Assembly (NCBI RefSeq): GCF_008831285.2
Contig: NC_045139.1
Span: 23,538,412-23,602,411, forward strand
DNA: 64,000 nucleotides
Source of the DNA: Nymphaea colorata
Lineage: Eukaryota > Streptophyta > Magnoliopsida > Nymphaeales > Nymphaeaceae
Direction: 5' to 3'
Shown here: positions 50,040 to 60,090 of the stretch, one piece after another
Layout: each line of letters begins with the position of its first letter
Position numbering within the stretch: position 1 is the stretch's first letter
Made by a program: the position numbers and the translations under genes
Notes under the pieces: generated by a model
What the model was told of the DNA's origin: nothing
Seen by the model: the letters and a program-made list of their open reading frames with translations, nothing else
Databases searched by the model: none

Positions 50040-50340
50040 GTCATTTGCTTGGATCCAGTGGACTTAGCGTGAAAAACCGTCCGGAGTTTCCGTTTAAGAA
50101 CTAACAGAGGACGACCCCTCCGGGGGCATGGCCTCACGCGGTCGCGGTCGCTCCCCTGTCCCGGCTGGACCACGTGACGTGACGTGACTTCCACGTGGGA
50201 GACTCTCAGCGGCTGGTCGGCCGGACGGCCGACACGCCGGGGGCCGGCCTGCCCCTTTGTACGAGGAACCTGCCGTCCGCGTATCCATCTCTCTGACAAC
50301 GATCTGATCATCGCGCTGCTCCGTGCTCCCCCCGCCGTTT
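50040..50340. promoter_or_regulatory. GC-rich promoter-like block with G-box cluster
   Basis: The composition changes abruptly from AT-rich to GC-rich with many CpGs. Two CACGTG G-boxes (50171-50176 and 50192-50197) lie 15 bp apart with further ACGTGAC repeats between them, the core bound by plant bZIP, bHLH and PIF factors. A perfect palindrome GTCGGCCG-GA-CGGCCGAC follows at 50216-50233. The block lies 45 bp or more before the ATG at 50385. Antisense ORFs here are compositional. Confidence 0.55.
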
Positions 50341-50384
50341 AACCTTACCTCTTCCTTCCACCTCTCAATCTAATCTAATCCACC

Positions 50385-50646
50385 ATGGAAGCCAAGGACC
50401 CTCTTTCTTTCATCCACCATCCATCAATTCCGTGGAGCATTTCTGCAACTGCCCGCTCTTTCAAGTTCTTGATCGTCTCTGCCTTGCTTCCTTTCCTGTT
50501 TCTGCCATTAATGAACTCGGATATTGTTGGTTTCCGGTAAGCAACATATATATATATATATATATATAACTTTTGTTTCCATTTGAAAGATCTTGACTAA
50601 CGTTTTCTCTTCATGCAGATGCAGATGCACCGGGGCTCTACATTAA
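50385..50646 (+). CDS. Short split ORF with membrane segment, unknown
   Basis: Not recognised. The ATG at 50385 is in a good context (CACCATGG) and opens 50 codons with a basic RSFK and then a hydrophobic FLIVSALLPFLFLPLM, like a signal anchor. The frame runs to a good donor, CG|GTAAGC at 50536. The acceptor TCATGCAG at 50618 would add RCRCTGALH and TAA at 50644-50646, giving 59 residues from 50385-50536 and 50619-50646. It may be a small gene, the first exon of a gene whose rest is lost, or noise in the 5' region of GH3. The (TA)n tract at 50547-50569 is in the intron. Confidence 0.3.
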
Positions 50647-50739
50647 TCGTTTCTGATAAAAGTAAACATGTTTAAAGCAAGCCAAGCCAAGTCGAGGCCT
50701 GCTTCCTCCCCTTAGTTTTAAATTTTTTCGCTTTTGGCA

Positions 50740-50763
50740 CAGACAGGTGTGTCGTCTTGTCTT
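50740..50763 (+). promoter_or_regulatory. Candidate AuxRE half-sites before GH3
   Basis: CAGACA (50740-50745, TGTCTG on the other strand) faces TGTCGT (50750-50755), with TGTCTT at 50759. ARF transcription factors bind TGTCNN, often as pairs, and GH3 genes are classical auxin targets. The perfect TGTCTC or TGTCGG form is absent, so this is only a candidate. It lies about 100-120 bp before the TATA box. Confidence 0.35.
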
Positions 50764-50860
50764 TCGTCGGAAAGCGACGTCCAGTCAAATAGAACAAAAC
50801 CGCGATGCATGTGTGCCCACAACTAGCTCACATGCTCCCTCCCTCTCTCTGGAGGCTTCT

Positions 50861-50868
50861 TATAAATA
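50861..50868 (+). promoter_or_regulatory. TATA box of the GH3 gene
   Basis: TATAAATA lies 160 bp before the GH3 start codon. This would place transcription initiation near 50893 and a 5' leader of about 135 nt, rich in AGAGAGA. Confidence 0.7.
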
Positions 50869-51028
50869 CGAGAGGCCTCTCCCCGCCTTATCAACAAGGC
50901 CTTCTTCAAGTACTTGTTGAAGAGATCACGCAGAGAGAGATACAGAGAAAGAGAGAGTTCTTGCACAGATCTTCTTCCCTCCCCTTGATCTGAGAGTAGA
51001 CAGAAAAGCCCTGTTATAGTGTCGAGTG

Positions 51029-53757
51029 ATGGCACAGGCAGCGTTCACCGTGTTGAAATTGAAGCCATCGGCTTCGGACTCGAAGAAGGACAGGGAAGCG
51101 CTGGAATTCATAGAGAAGATGACCACCTACACCGGCCAGGTGCAGGAGATGGTGCTGCGGGAGATCCTCTCTAGAAACGCCTCCACCGAGTACCTCAGGA
51201 GGCACGGCCTCGCCGGCAGGACTGACCCCAAATCCTTCAAGGCAATGCTGCCGGTTGTCACGTACGAGGAGCTCCTGCCGGAGATCCGTCGCATCGCCAA
51301 CGGCGATCGATCGCCCATCTTGTCAGCTCACCCCATTTCCGAGTTCCTCACTAGGTAAATTACTTCTTCTTCTTCTTCTTATTTTCTTTCTATCTCTATG
51401 TGAATTATAAGAGGCGGCCGGAACAGCATCTGATGGTTGTATGTGCTTTTCCTTCTTTGGATTAGTTCCGGCACATCAGCTGGTGAGCGTAAGTTGATGC
51501 CGACAATAGAGGAGGAGCTCGACAGGAAGCAGTCGCTCTACAACCTTCTCATGCCTGTCATGAACAAGTAAACTCGGTTTCCTTACTGCCCATGTCTCTT
51601 TCACGGCACTATTTGTTTATCTTTCTTCTCATTTCTTCGCCGAAACCGTCACACCAGCTAGCTGTGCCGATCAAGGCATATCCATAGCTAGCTGTCCTCT
51701 TTTCTTCTCTGTTGTCATCTGTAGAGTACAGCCATTGCTGTACTCCGTTAGGCCAAAAACCTACAGCACTCTGTTGTCCTTGTCCTTTGACAGCGCCAAG
51801 CTGAGGACGGTCCTCGTGGCCATGGACCAGTGTAGTCAGCACATGCACTGTATATTCCGAGCACCTGTTCCTTTCTCATTTACTAAAAGGAACCACATGC
51901 ACCAACTGTCCATCCACAATTTCTTTATTAGAGGGTCCACATGCCAGTCATGTTGATAATCTTCTTCTTCATCCTACCATCGTTAAAATGAGATAAGAAT
52001 CTCTCCCTTTCTCTCTCTAGACAGAGGTCATCTGATGAAAACAGTTATTTATTTCTATCCTCTATTTACTCCCTTACACGCTTGGATACAACACTTTTAA
52101 AAGTTTTGATGGAAATTTGTACACAAATGAATTTTCAAGTAGATATCTCATGCATTTCACAAATACATTCATAATACATTGGAGTTGGGCCTGAATTCTG
52201 ATACTAAATGCACGTGGGTTGTTGTATGTACGTGGGCAGGTTTGTTCCGGGTCTGGACAAAGGCAAAGCCCTGTACTTCCTCTTCGTCAAGACCGAGAGC
52301 AAGACGCCGGGAGGGCTTCCGGCCCGGCCGGTCCTGACCAGCTACTACAAGAGCGCCCACTTCCTCACCCGCCCGGCCGACCCTTACACCAAGTACACCA
52401 GCCCCACGGCTTCCATCCTCTGCACCGACTCCTTCCAGAGCATGTACACCCAGATGCTCGCCGGCCTGGTGGACCGCCGGTCCGTCCTCCGCATGGGCGC
52501 GGTCTTCGCCTCCGGCCTCCTCCGGGCCATCCACTTCCTTGAGGTTCATTACCAGGCGCTGGCTGCAGATCTGGAGAACGGAACCGTGGACCCCAGAATC
52601 ACCGACTCCAAAGTCCGGGCTGCCATCCAGCGGCTGCTGCTGCCGGACCCCAAGAATGCGGCACAGGTGCGGGCAGAGTGCTCGAGCGGCAATTGGCAGG
52701 GGATCATCAAGAGGATATGGCCGAACACCAAATACTTGGACGTCATAGTGACGGGAGCCATGGCTCAGTACATCCCCACTCTGGATTTCTACAGTGGGGG
52801 TCTGCCACTGGCCTGCACCATGTATGCCTCTTCTGAGTGCTACTTCGGTCTGAACTTGAACCCCATGAGCAAACCCTCTGATGTCGCCTACACCATCATG
52901 CCTCACATGGGTTACTTCGAGTTCCTGCCTGTGGACGACAACAACAACGCCAACAATGACAAGAGAATGGAGATGGAGGAACTCGTCGACTTAGCGAATG
53001 TGAAGGTCGGAAAAGACTACGAGCTCGTGGTGACAACCTACTCCGGTATGTCCCCTGCCAGCTTCCGGCCGAATCTGGCAAAGTTGGTATCTTCATTCTG
53101 CTATCTCCAAAGATGGTGGCGATGACTCTGTAATTGTTGTGGTCTGTAGGTCTCTACCGTTACAAAGTCGGAGACGTCTTAAGGGTGGCCGGATTCTACA
53201 ACAACGCTCCCCAGTTTAACTTCGTCCGCCGAAAGAACGTTCTCCTCAGCATCGACTCGGACAAGACCGACGAGACGGAGTTGCAGAAGGGAATAGCTGC
53301 AGCGGAGGCGGCTCACCTTTCCGCCTACAACACGAGAGTCGTAGAGTACACCAGCTACGCCGACACCAAGACGATCCCCGGGCACTATGTCATTTACTGG
53401 GAGCTCTCCTCCGGAGGCCATGACAATCACGTCGAGCCTCCAACGTCCGTCCTTGACCAGTGTTGCCTGACGATCGAGCGGTCGCTGAACTCGGTTTACA
53501 GGCAAGGGCGCGTCTACGATTGCATAGGGCCGCTGGAGATCAGAATCGTGAGCAATGGCACGTTCGATGAGCTCATGGACTATGCCATATCTAGGGGCGC
53601 TTCGATCAATCAATACAAGGTTCCTAGATGTGTGAACTTCACCCCGATCGTCGAGCTGCTGGATGCGAGGGTGGTCTCTACTCACTTCAGCCCCGGTTTA
53701 CCAGCGTGGTCGCCGCACCAGCAGCACCAGCACCAGCGGCCGAACATGATGAACTAG
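51029..53757 (+). CDS. GH3 acyl-acid amido synthetase (IAA-amido type)
   Basis: Exons 51029-51354, 51466-51567, 52240-53045 and 53150-53757, all GT-AG, give 1842 nt, i.e. 613 residues and TAG, the usual length of the family. GH3 enzymes adenylate an acyl acid and join it to an amino acid in the cytosol; group II members conjugate auxin (IAA) and so lower its active level. Seen motifs: [10 protein letters not shown] (109-118, ATP/phosphate loop), YASSECYFG (338-346, adenylate binding), YRYKVGD (414-420), and the C-terminal NQYKVPRC and [10 protein letters not shown]-type block. YASSECYFG and the C-terminus fit group II rather than the jasmonate group; the exact substrate is an inference. The start is the first ATG in a GTGATGG context, 160 bp after a TATA box. 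The coding region is GC-richer than the beta-glucosidase. No lesion was seen. Confidence 0.95.
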
Positions 53758-54166
53758 CTGCTTTTTTCTCAAATCCATTTTTCCAACACTAAAACTTGGG
53801 TGGTTGTTCAACTTTCAAGTTTGTTGTACACAGGAGAAGGGAGCAATTTTCTTTCTTTTTGGTTGTTTCTGTTGATTTTCCCTTGTACATGCTGGAGTGA
53901 TGACTGTAAAGTCTTTTTCTCAACAAAATGCCATTAAAAAGCAGAAAGCAAAAAGGCAATTCCAAAGTGACCTCTCTCAGACCTCTCTCCTCAAAGATGA
54001 AGAGGACAGGACTGTATTGATTGTCATTGCTCCCTGCTTCCCTTGTTGAAATCTCATAGCTGCCCCTTCATTGGCATCTTCTTCGCTCTTTCACCGAGTT
54101 CATCCTTCTTTGAAGTTCCTCCCTCTTATCGAAACCTGAAAAGAGTCGGTGACAGTGAAAATGACA
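53758..54166. other. 3' flank of GH3
   Basis: Probable 3' UTR with T-rich stretches to about 53940. No consensus AATAAA was seen; CATTAAAAAG near 53931 is the nearest variant. The rest is unassigned. Confidence 0.45.
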
Positions 54167-54495
54167 TGTAAGAAAGAGAACAAGCAAGACAAAGGATGTA
54201 CATGGTTTGGCATTATTCATTTACATCCGCGAGAAAAGGGATGAGGACTGTGTTGTTAAGATGAATGAAGCTTTCACAGACAACACGATCATTTATCAAC
54301 CCTATGTGTGTGTTTGCAACAGTTTCTTTAAAGAAATAAACACCAGGGAGGCAAGAGATGAAACCACCAACCAAAACCATCAAATCGATCGTCATCAAGG
54401 ACATCTCTTTAACAAAATAATGGCAATTACAAACAGACGTAGATTCTTGTGCAATTAACCTTGTTGAGTTCTCCAAAAATATCTTTTTCTCAACA
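54167..54495 (-). repeat. Copia LTR (3' end) fragment
   Basis: TGTAAG...CAACA, 329 bp, directly followed on the plus strand by CTCCCCCTCAA, the complement of the purine tract used by the other Copia elements. On the minus strand its end reads TCGCGGATGTAAAT, then GCCAAACCATGTACAT, resembling the GTGGAxxTAGGC...GCCGAACCACGTA wording in element E's LTR. A second LTR and target duplication were not found. It is part of a truncated element extending to the right. Confidence 0.6.
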
Positions 54496-54683
54496 CTCCC
54501 CCTCAAATGGGCTATTATACAAAGGTAATGGAACTTTCAAGTAAACATCTTTGTTCTTGTTGGATATTATTGATACATAAATTGTTGTTAACTTGGATTC
54601 TGTAGGTGTTTTGCAATGATAGTCATCATGAATAGGGTCTCCAACAAAGTATACTGCACCATTGAGCGATGAGAGTCCAAGAA
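54490..54683 (-). pseudogene. Copia 3'-terminal ORF end, split by a MITE
   Basis: A minus-strand frame reads LSSLNGAVYFVGDPIHDD, is open down to PFEGEC, and stops with TGA at 54490-54492 inside the LTR, exactly as in elements D and E. The upstream part does not resemble RNase H, so its identity is open: element spacer, captured sequence or chance. The frame stays open across the site of the CACTA MITE if the MITE and one GAA are discounted, for about 100 codons in all. Confidence 0.3.
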
Positions 54684-54985
54684 CACTACAAAATAGAGTT
54701 TTTGGACGGCATTTTTTTTCGTCGTAACTTTTTACTGACGGCCGCCTTTTCCACCAAGAGTAAACATCAAATTTACTGACGTCATACAGAATCCGATAGT
54801 TTCTTTTTGCTGCAGGTCGATTTTCATACCATCAGTAGATAAAGCAATTTACGAACGATATACCAACCCTGTCAGTAAATATCGTAGTCTTTTGTACGCA
54901 TTTTTTTGCGTCAACAATAGTAGCTTTTTACTGGCAGTCGCTTTTAATACCGTCAGTAAACCTTGAATGTTTTTTTTTGGTAGTG
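54684..54985. mobile_element. CACTA-type MITE, 302 bp
   Basis: Starts CACTACAAAAT and ends TTTTTTTTGGTAGTG, i.e. CACTAC-AAAA inverted ends, with a 3-bp target duplication GAA at 54681-54683 and 54986-54988. Internal TTTACTGACGG motifs occur in both orientations (near 54732, 54770, 54878, 54936 and 54950), the subterminal repeat pattern typical of CACTA transposons. It has no coding capacity and depends on a transposase elsewhere. Confidence 0.85.
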
Positions 54986-57224
54986 GAAGACCTGTAGAGA
55001 GTAAACAAAAGACAGCTTGAAGATGTAAATAAGGTGCAACCGTTACTATAATGGGTGGGAAAAGATAATAGAGAAGATTTTACAAATGGTTACACAAGAA
55101 AGTGAGGAGAACATATATAGTAAAAGAGAGAAGAAATGAGACTATATGGGATGAGATTGGAGAATTTGAAAACAAAAGTGCAGATGTAAGAGAAGACAGA
55201 ACAAATAGAAAAAAAAGACAAGAAGGGAACTAGGAAGAGGAGATAAAGATGTGTTTGCTAAGACAACACATACAGACATTGTTAGTGGTTTTACCATTTA
55301 TATACAAGGTTACTTGTATAGTTGGTCTACATATGATAGAGTTAATTTACGTGTTGTAGAAAGCTAAGTACAAAACCTGTCTATTGAAATATAATTGGAC
55401 TTCAACTTTTAAGTGGTATGGTACTGAGCTACAAGTTTTTTAAAACGATAATTAAAATATACTTTGGTTGCATCTTTGACTAGGCGATCATTTATCCATG
55501 CAAAGACTTGCAATGCACTAATTGCAAAGTGGGACAATTTAAGAAAACGAAATTCTTGAAAGACATTGATCAAATTGCAGGCCTTAAATGTCATGATGAA
55601 GTTGTTCTGAACACTGCAGACCATTCGATGTGCAATATCTTTTACATGTCTAAAATGAGGTTGGAGGAACATTACAATTAATCATTTACTAACAAAATGG
55701 ACATGCATATGAACAAAATTAGGAGATAAATTTGTGCATGTAACCAAAAGAACACCTCAGGCTCCAATAACAAAGTGATTTAACTCAAATCATCATAGGA
55801 ACCAGTAATTTGAATATGTTCCATTGCCTGGTTGATTTGAGACCTTCTTAACTAATCACAATTACCATATAATTTGGTGGATGTATAACATATCGAATCA
55901 TCATTCACAATGTATGATTGGGGCATGTGATTTAAAAGTAAATTATTTAGCTAGTCGTCACTGTGTGAAGCAAATCACTATGTGTTATATGGAATCAAGA
56001 TTTGTTAATTTTCATGAATTAAATATTTGTCATCAAGTCCATGAAGTAAATCACTATTTTTTGTAATTTTTATAATAAATAACTTAGCTAATCATAATAT
56101 GCTTAGAATAAATGACTAACACAATGTCGGTTGGTTGATTTTAGAGAGTAAGTTGCTTAGCTAATCATAATGTATAACTATACCATAATTCATAAATATA
56201 ATTACAACTACACTGTGTAACCATATGATTGTATTGTGTAATTATACTATATATCTATTTCATATACTTCGATGCATACTTGTACTATATAACTACAAAT
56301 CGTATGGCAATTATACTAAGTAACTATTAATTGTGGAACCATACTATAACTATGACTAGAAGAAGAAAAAGTTAGCCTTCGGAAAAATATTACTCTTACC
56401 AAACCAACAGAGACAGTTAGTCAGATGATATCTTTTTTTTCTCTTATGTAATGCATTTCCAAACGTAATATATTTATTATTCAATGTTATATTTTTTTAA
56501 ACAGAGCAAAATTTTCTGTTTGAATTTATTTTCAAATTAGAGTTAACCCCTCTATTCAGCTTTAGGTTTCCAAATTAAGCATAGTAAAGCCTGCTTCTAT
56601 TCCAAGCAAGAAGTAAATATCTTGATAACCAACAACGGAAGATGGAAAAATTAAACACTGAATTCTTTGAAGACAATGATCAAGGAATATAAATTTTGCT
56701 TGAAGGCAACCCCACTAAGGCATATGGCTGTGAAAGCACAAAGGCATAATAAACTTGTGCAGAGATTTCTTGAAAGTGTTCAGTAAATATAATCAGTGAA
56801 GACCAACAACAAACCAAATATATAAGCGGATAGCTCTTTTTTATCTTTTTGGTATTTTCTATTATGCAAACTTGTAAATTTGCATTCCTGATGAAGTTCA
56901 AAGAGAGTCTCTAAAATGATTCAATGAATGTAGCATCGGAAATTGTGGTGGTTGCGTCAAGCAGCTCTTCTAAATGAAGTACTGAAATGCAAGATAGAAT
57001 CATGAGGGTGAACCAAAGGAAGGTTGCATGGATTTATATATGAATCCCCGAGGGTTGTCAATAAACTTAAATCAAACAAGAAGGATAACCATTTCATGCA
57101 TGAATTTGTATTCCCATTCTATGCGCTTATAGATGGAGGTCGAATTGGATATGTTCCTTTGATAAATACCCTTTCATATCTCAATGATCATAACCTTGAG
57201 CATGTGTAGTTACGTAATACAATA

Positions 57225-57320
57225 TATTATCAGTAGTATTAATGATATTATTCTGAGTATTAATGATATTACCAGTGGTATTACAATTCATAATATCGTC
57301 ATTGGTATTAATGATTATTA
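57225..57320. repeat. Imperfect 21-bp tandem repeat
   Basis: About four units of TATTATCAGTAGTATTAATGA with drift; the third carries a 5-6 bp insertion. Confidence 0.65.
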
Positions 57321-57559
57321 TTTAATTATGTTTTATATAAACACATTATAATTAATGTCTCTAAATATGTTAGCTAACTCCAGCGTGACATATGGCTAAA
57401 TTTTGATAAACCATCAAAACAATTTATTTCATTGCAAGATAACATTTTGCGACTTAAACTCTTGTCAAGGCTAGCACATTAAATATCTAGCACTAGAAGG
57501 ACAAGCTTCTTCATTGGAGTCCTCCCTAGCTTGATTTTGAAATATATCGCAGTTGTCAA

Positions 57560-57770
57560 TTTGTAAGTTCATGCCCTGGCAGCCAACGGAGCTTTGGCAG
57601 GCCTATATTTTGTCTGCTGATGTTCCCACGCGACCATCTTGGTGTGTGTTCGTAGCAGCAGAAGATTGCTTACCCAGGCATGCCAGGCCAAGTTCAATTG
57701 TCATCTAAGTGCTGTATGTGCATGCAGGAAAGATGAAGAATCCACTACCCATCTCTTCTTTATTTATTTA
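57560..57770 (+). pseudogene. Possible LINE zinc-knuckle (zf-RVT) relic
   Basis: A plus-strand frame reads VCACRKDEESTTHLFF, like the C-x2-C...EE(S/T)xxHLF motif after LINE reverse transcriptases, preceded by RPSWCVF in another frame. One Cys spacing is short and no further domain was seen. Weak. Confidence 0.25.
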
Positions 57771-58689
57771 TTTTATTTTATTTTTGTTTGCACCCCACAC
57801 TCCTAGTTCTTGGCTGCTGCCAGATCTCAAGATACTTTGGAGCACTCAGACATCTAACCTCCACCCTCATGGATGAACTTCCATAGTAGTGGGGCCAAAA
57901 GTCGTTGAGGCGATTGTCCCTCTGGACCTTATGGTCCACTCACAATAAGATCAGTCATGGTGGAGCAGGATTGTGTTAAAAATACAAAATTTCGTCTGTG
58001 GGATGTCTGTATAGAAAACTCTGGGTAAAGAAGAGGACCTCAAAAAGAGGATATGACTTGGAACAAGGGTGGTCTCCTCCGACAATAGATTGATTTATGT
58101 AGGCAATGAAACAATGGAGGTTGAGGCTGTAGGGTTAGAGATCATACTATTATCTAAGACTGTGTATGTGGGCAAAAAATGGAGGCATCATATAAAGTTG
58201 CATGAATTATAGAAGACAAGAGGGAGCACAGGACCCCTCTCCACCTTATCCTCACTGAACTCCTCACCAAATGTTTTGATAAGGACCTTTACCTCACCTC
58301 ATTGATGAATATGGGGAAGCTCCTGCGGCGTGCTGGCTCTCTTAAATGACCCTTCTAAGATATAATGGTTACAACTTTCTGCTGAGATCTTTTTAAGATG
58401 GCTCCTATGAGGACACTTTTCTTGCCTTTTCCTCGTAGTTTTTTCGCTTTTTGTTTTTGAGCGGTTCCTTTTGTATCATTCCACGCGCTCCTTCGTTTTT
58501 TGGTGTAACATTTTATTAATGCAGTGGGATCTGGCTGCATGTTTTGTCGGAAATTTATTTTCAATGAATGTCATGGAAGGTTAGCCAAGTATAATTCTTC
58601 TAACATAAAAGAATGTACATAGAAAATAAAGGGAGAGTCATTTGTTCAATTTCATTAATGTGTCAAGCTACTTTCAAAAGTTAGGAAAG

Positions 58690-59054
58690 TGTTGAGCTGG
58701 ATATACGCAGGGAGGATCTTCTTACCGTTAAGATACATCCAGCTATACTAGATCAGCCATATCAGTTGCTGAAGATAGCTCTTGCTGAAAATGGGTCGTT
58801 CCTGCCTTATCTCTTTCTGTTACCATATTTTTGGTCTTTATCTCCTCTCCCTCCTTTTTCGTGCATCTCTGTTCTTACGCACAATAAGAAACAGAAACAA
58901 AGTATATATGCTCCTTATGAGAATGTAAAACTGTGTGAGAGAAATATGAACTAAAGATCCTCCCTTTTCTAGTGGACCTAGGCATATTGCTGCCGAACCA
59001 CGTATGTGTTGTGTGCCTCTTTAATATCTCCCTCTTCACCTTTGTTTATCTTCA
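58690..59054 (+). repeat. 5' LTR of element E
   Basis: 365 bp, TGTTGAGCTGG to TTTATCTTCA, adjoining the PBS. It differs from its partner by scattered substitutions and a 2-bp and a 1-bp indel. Confidence 0.95.
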
Positions 59055-59106
59055 TGGTATCAGAGACACAGGTTCAACCTAGGCCTTTTGTTTGTGCCTC
59101 GTGGTC

Positions 59107-60090
59107 ATGACGGAAGCAGGGAGCTCCAACGGCAATGGCAACCAACAGCAAATTCTTGATAGCATCAATCCAGCCTTGAAGATCACTACCGAACCATTAA
59201 ATGGTTTCAACTACATTATGTGGGCCAAGTCTATCAAACTCTTTCTTAGTGGCAAGTCAAAACTTGGTCACATTACCGGAAGCAAGCCCAGACCCCCAGC
59301 CGGCGATCCCAAACTTGAGGAATGGGAGTCAAGCGATCATACAGTAATGTCATGGTTATATAACTCCATGGACAAAAAGATTGCACGAACCTTTTATTTC
59401 TTGGAGACAGCTAAAGAGGTTTGGGATGCTGCAAATGATCTATTCAGTCAGCAATATAATGTTGCAAGGCGATATCAAATTTCTCAAGAAAACAATGGTC
59501 TGAAACAAGGAGACATGTCTTTTACTGAATATTTCAGCCAGTTACACAGTCTTTGGGACGTGAAGGAATTCTACACTCCTATTGCCAGTGACGCTGGTTC
59601 CCGGGAAAAGAATGAAGAACTTGATAAAATTTTTCAGTTACTTGCAGGTCTACGGCCAGAATATGAACAACTTCGAAGTCAGGTAATTATAACATCTGAT
59701 GTTCCCAAATTAACTGATGTTTGTGCTATGATTATGCGTGAAGAATGCCGAAGACAGGTTGTGAATCCTCAAGAGAAAGTGGATGATACACATGAGTCTC
59801 AAGCAGCTTTGGTATCCAAACAAATTGTTTCATTTGCTGATAACAAGGAGAGAAAGAAGATGTTTTGCACTTACTGTAAGAGAGACAATCATACACGTGA
59901 AAAATGCTGAAAATTAAATAAGAGACCAAATTATGGAGGAAGAAGCAAGGAAGCCCAGGCTTCTCACGAAGAGTATGGAGGAAAAAGCAAGACGGCCCAG
60001 GCTTCTCACGAAGAGCCTCTAGAGTCACCTGTGACACTAGAAAAATTGACACTTCTGTAAAATTTTGCAAAACAGAATTCTGCTGCTCTT
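59107..60090 (+). pseudogene. Element E gag
   Basis: Starts MTEAGSSNGNG at 59107; an in-frame ATG at 59092 lies upstream. Copia N-terminal block (TTEPLNGFNYIMWAKSIKLF), gag body (VWDAANDLFSQQYN, LAGLRPEYEQLRSQV) and a CCHC zinc knuckle CTYCKRDNHTREKC (C-x2-C-x4-H-x4-C). TGA at 59908-59910 follows the last Cys, and a TAA near 60058 comes later. Two nearly identical 27-codon-scale blocks (GGxSKxAQASHEE) follow the knuckle. Confidence 0.9.

Larger units (their letters stand above)
40241..50040. other. Gene-poor intergenic region
   Basis: AT-rich. It contains (TA)n tracts near 45447, 45959, 46831 and 47205, TCGAGTT-rich wording at 48560-48860, and a diverged direct repeat at 43420-43830. No exon with family motifs, tRNA or LTR pair was recognised. 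Confidence 0.55.
54989..58684. other. Intergenic region between MITE and element E
   Basis: AT-rich. It holds TTAGCTAATCATAAT repeats near 56080 and 56160, a 21-bp tandem repeat at 57225-57320 and a possible LINE relic near 57560. No gene was recognised. Confidence 0.5.

Noticed and set aside
52169-52906. 245-codon minus-strand ORF
   Set aside because: It is antisense to GH3 exon 3 and has no family motif; long antisense frames are common in GC-rich exons.
55881-56066. 61-codon ORF with His and Cys residues
   Set aside because: It lies in degenerate TTAGCTAATCATAAT repeats and shows no family pattern.
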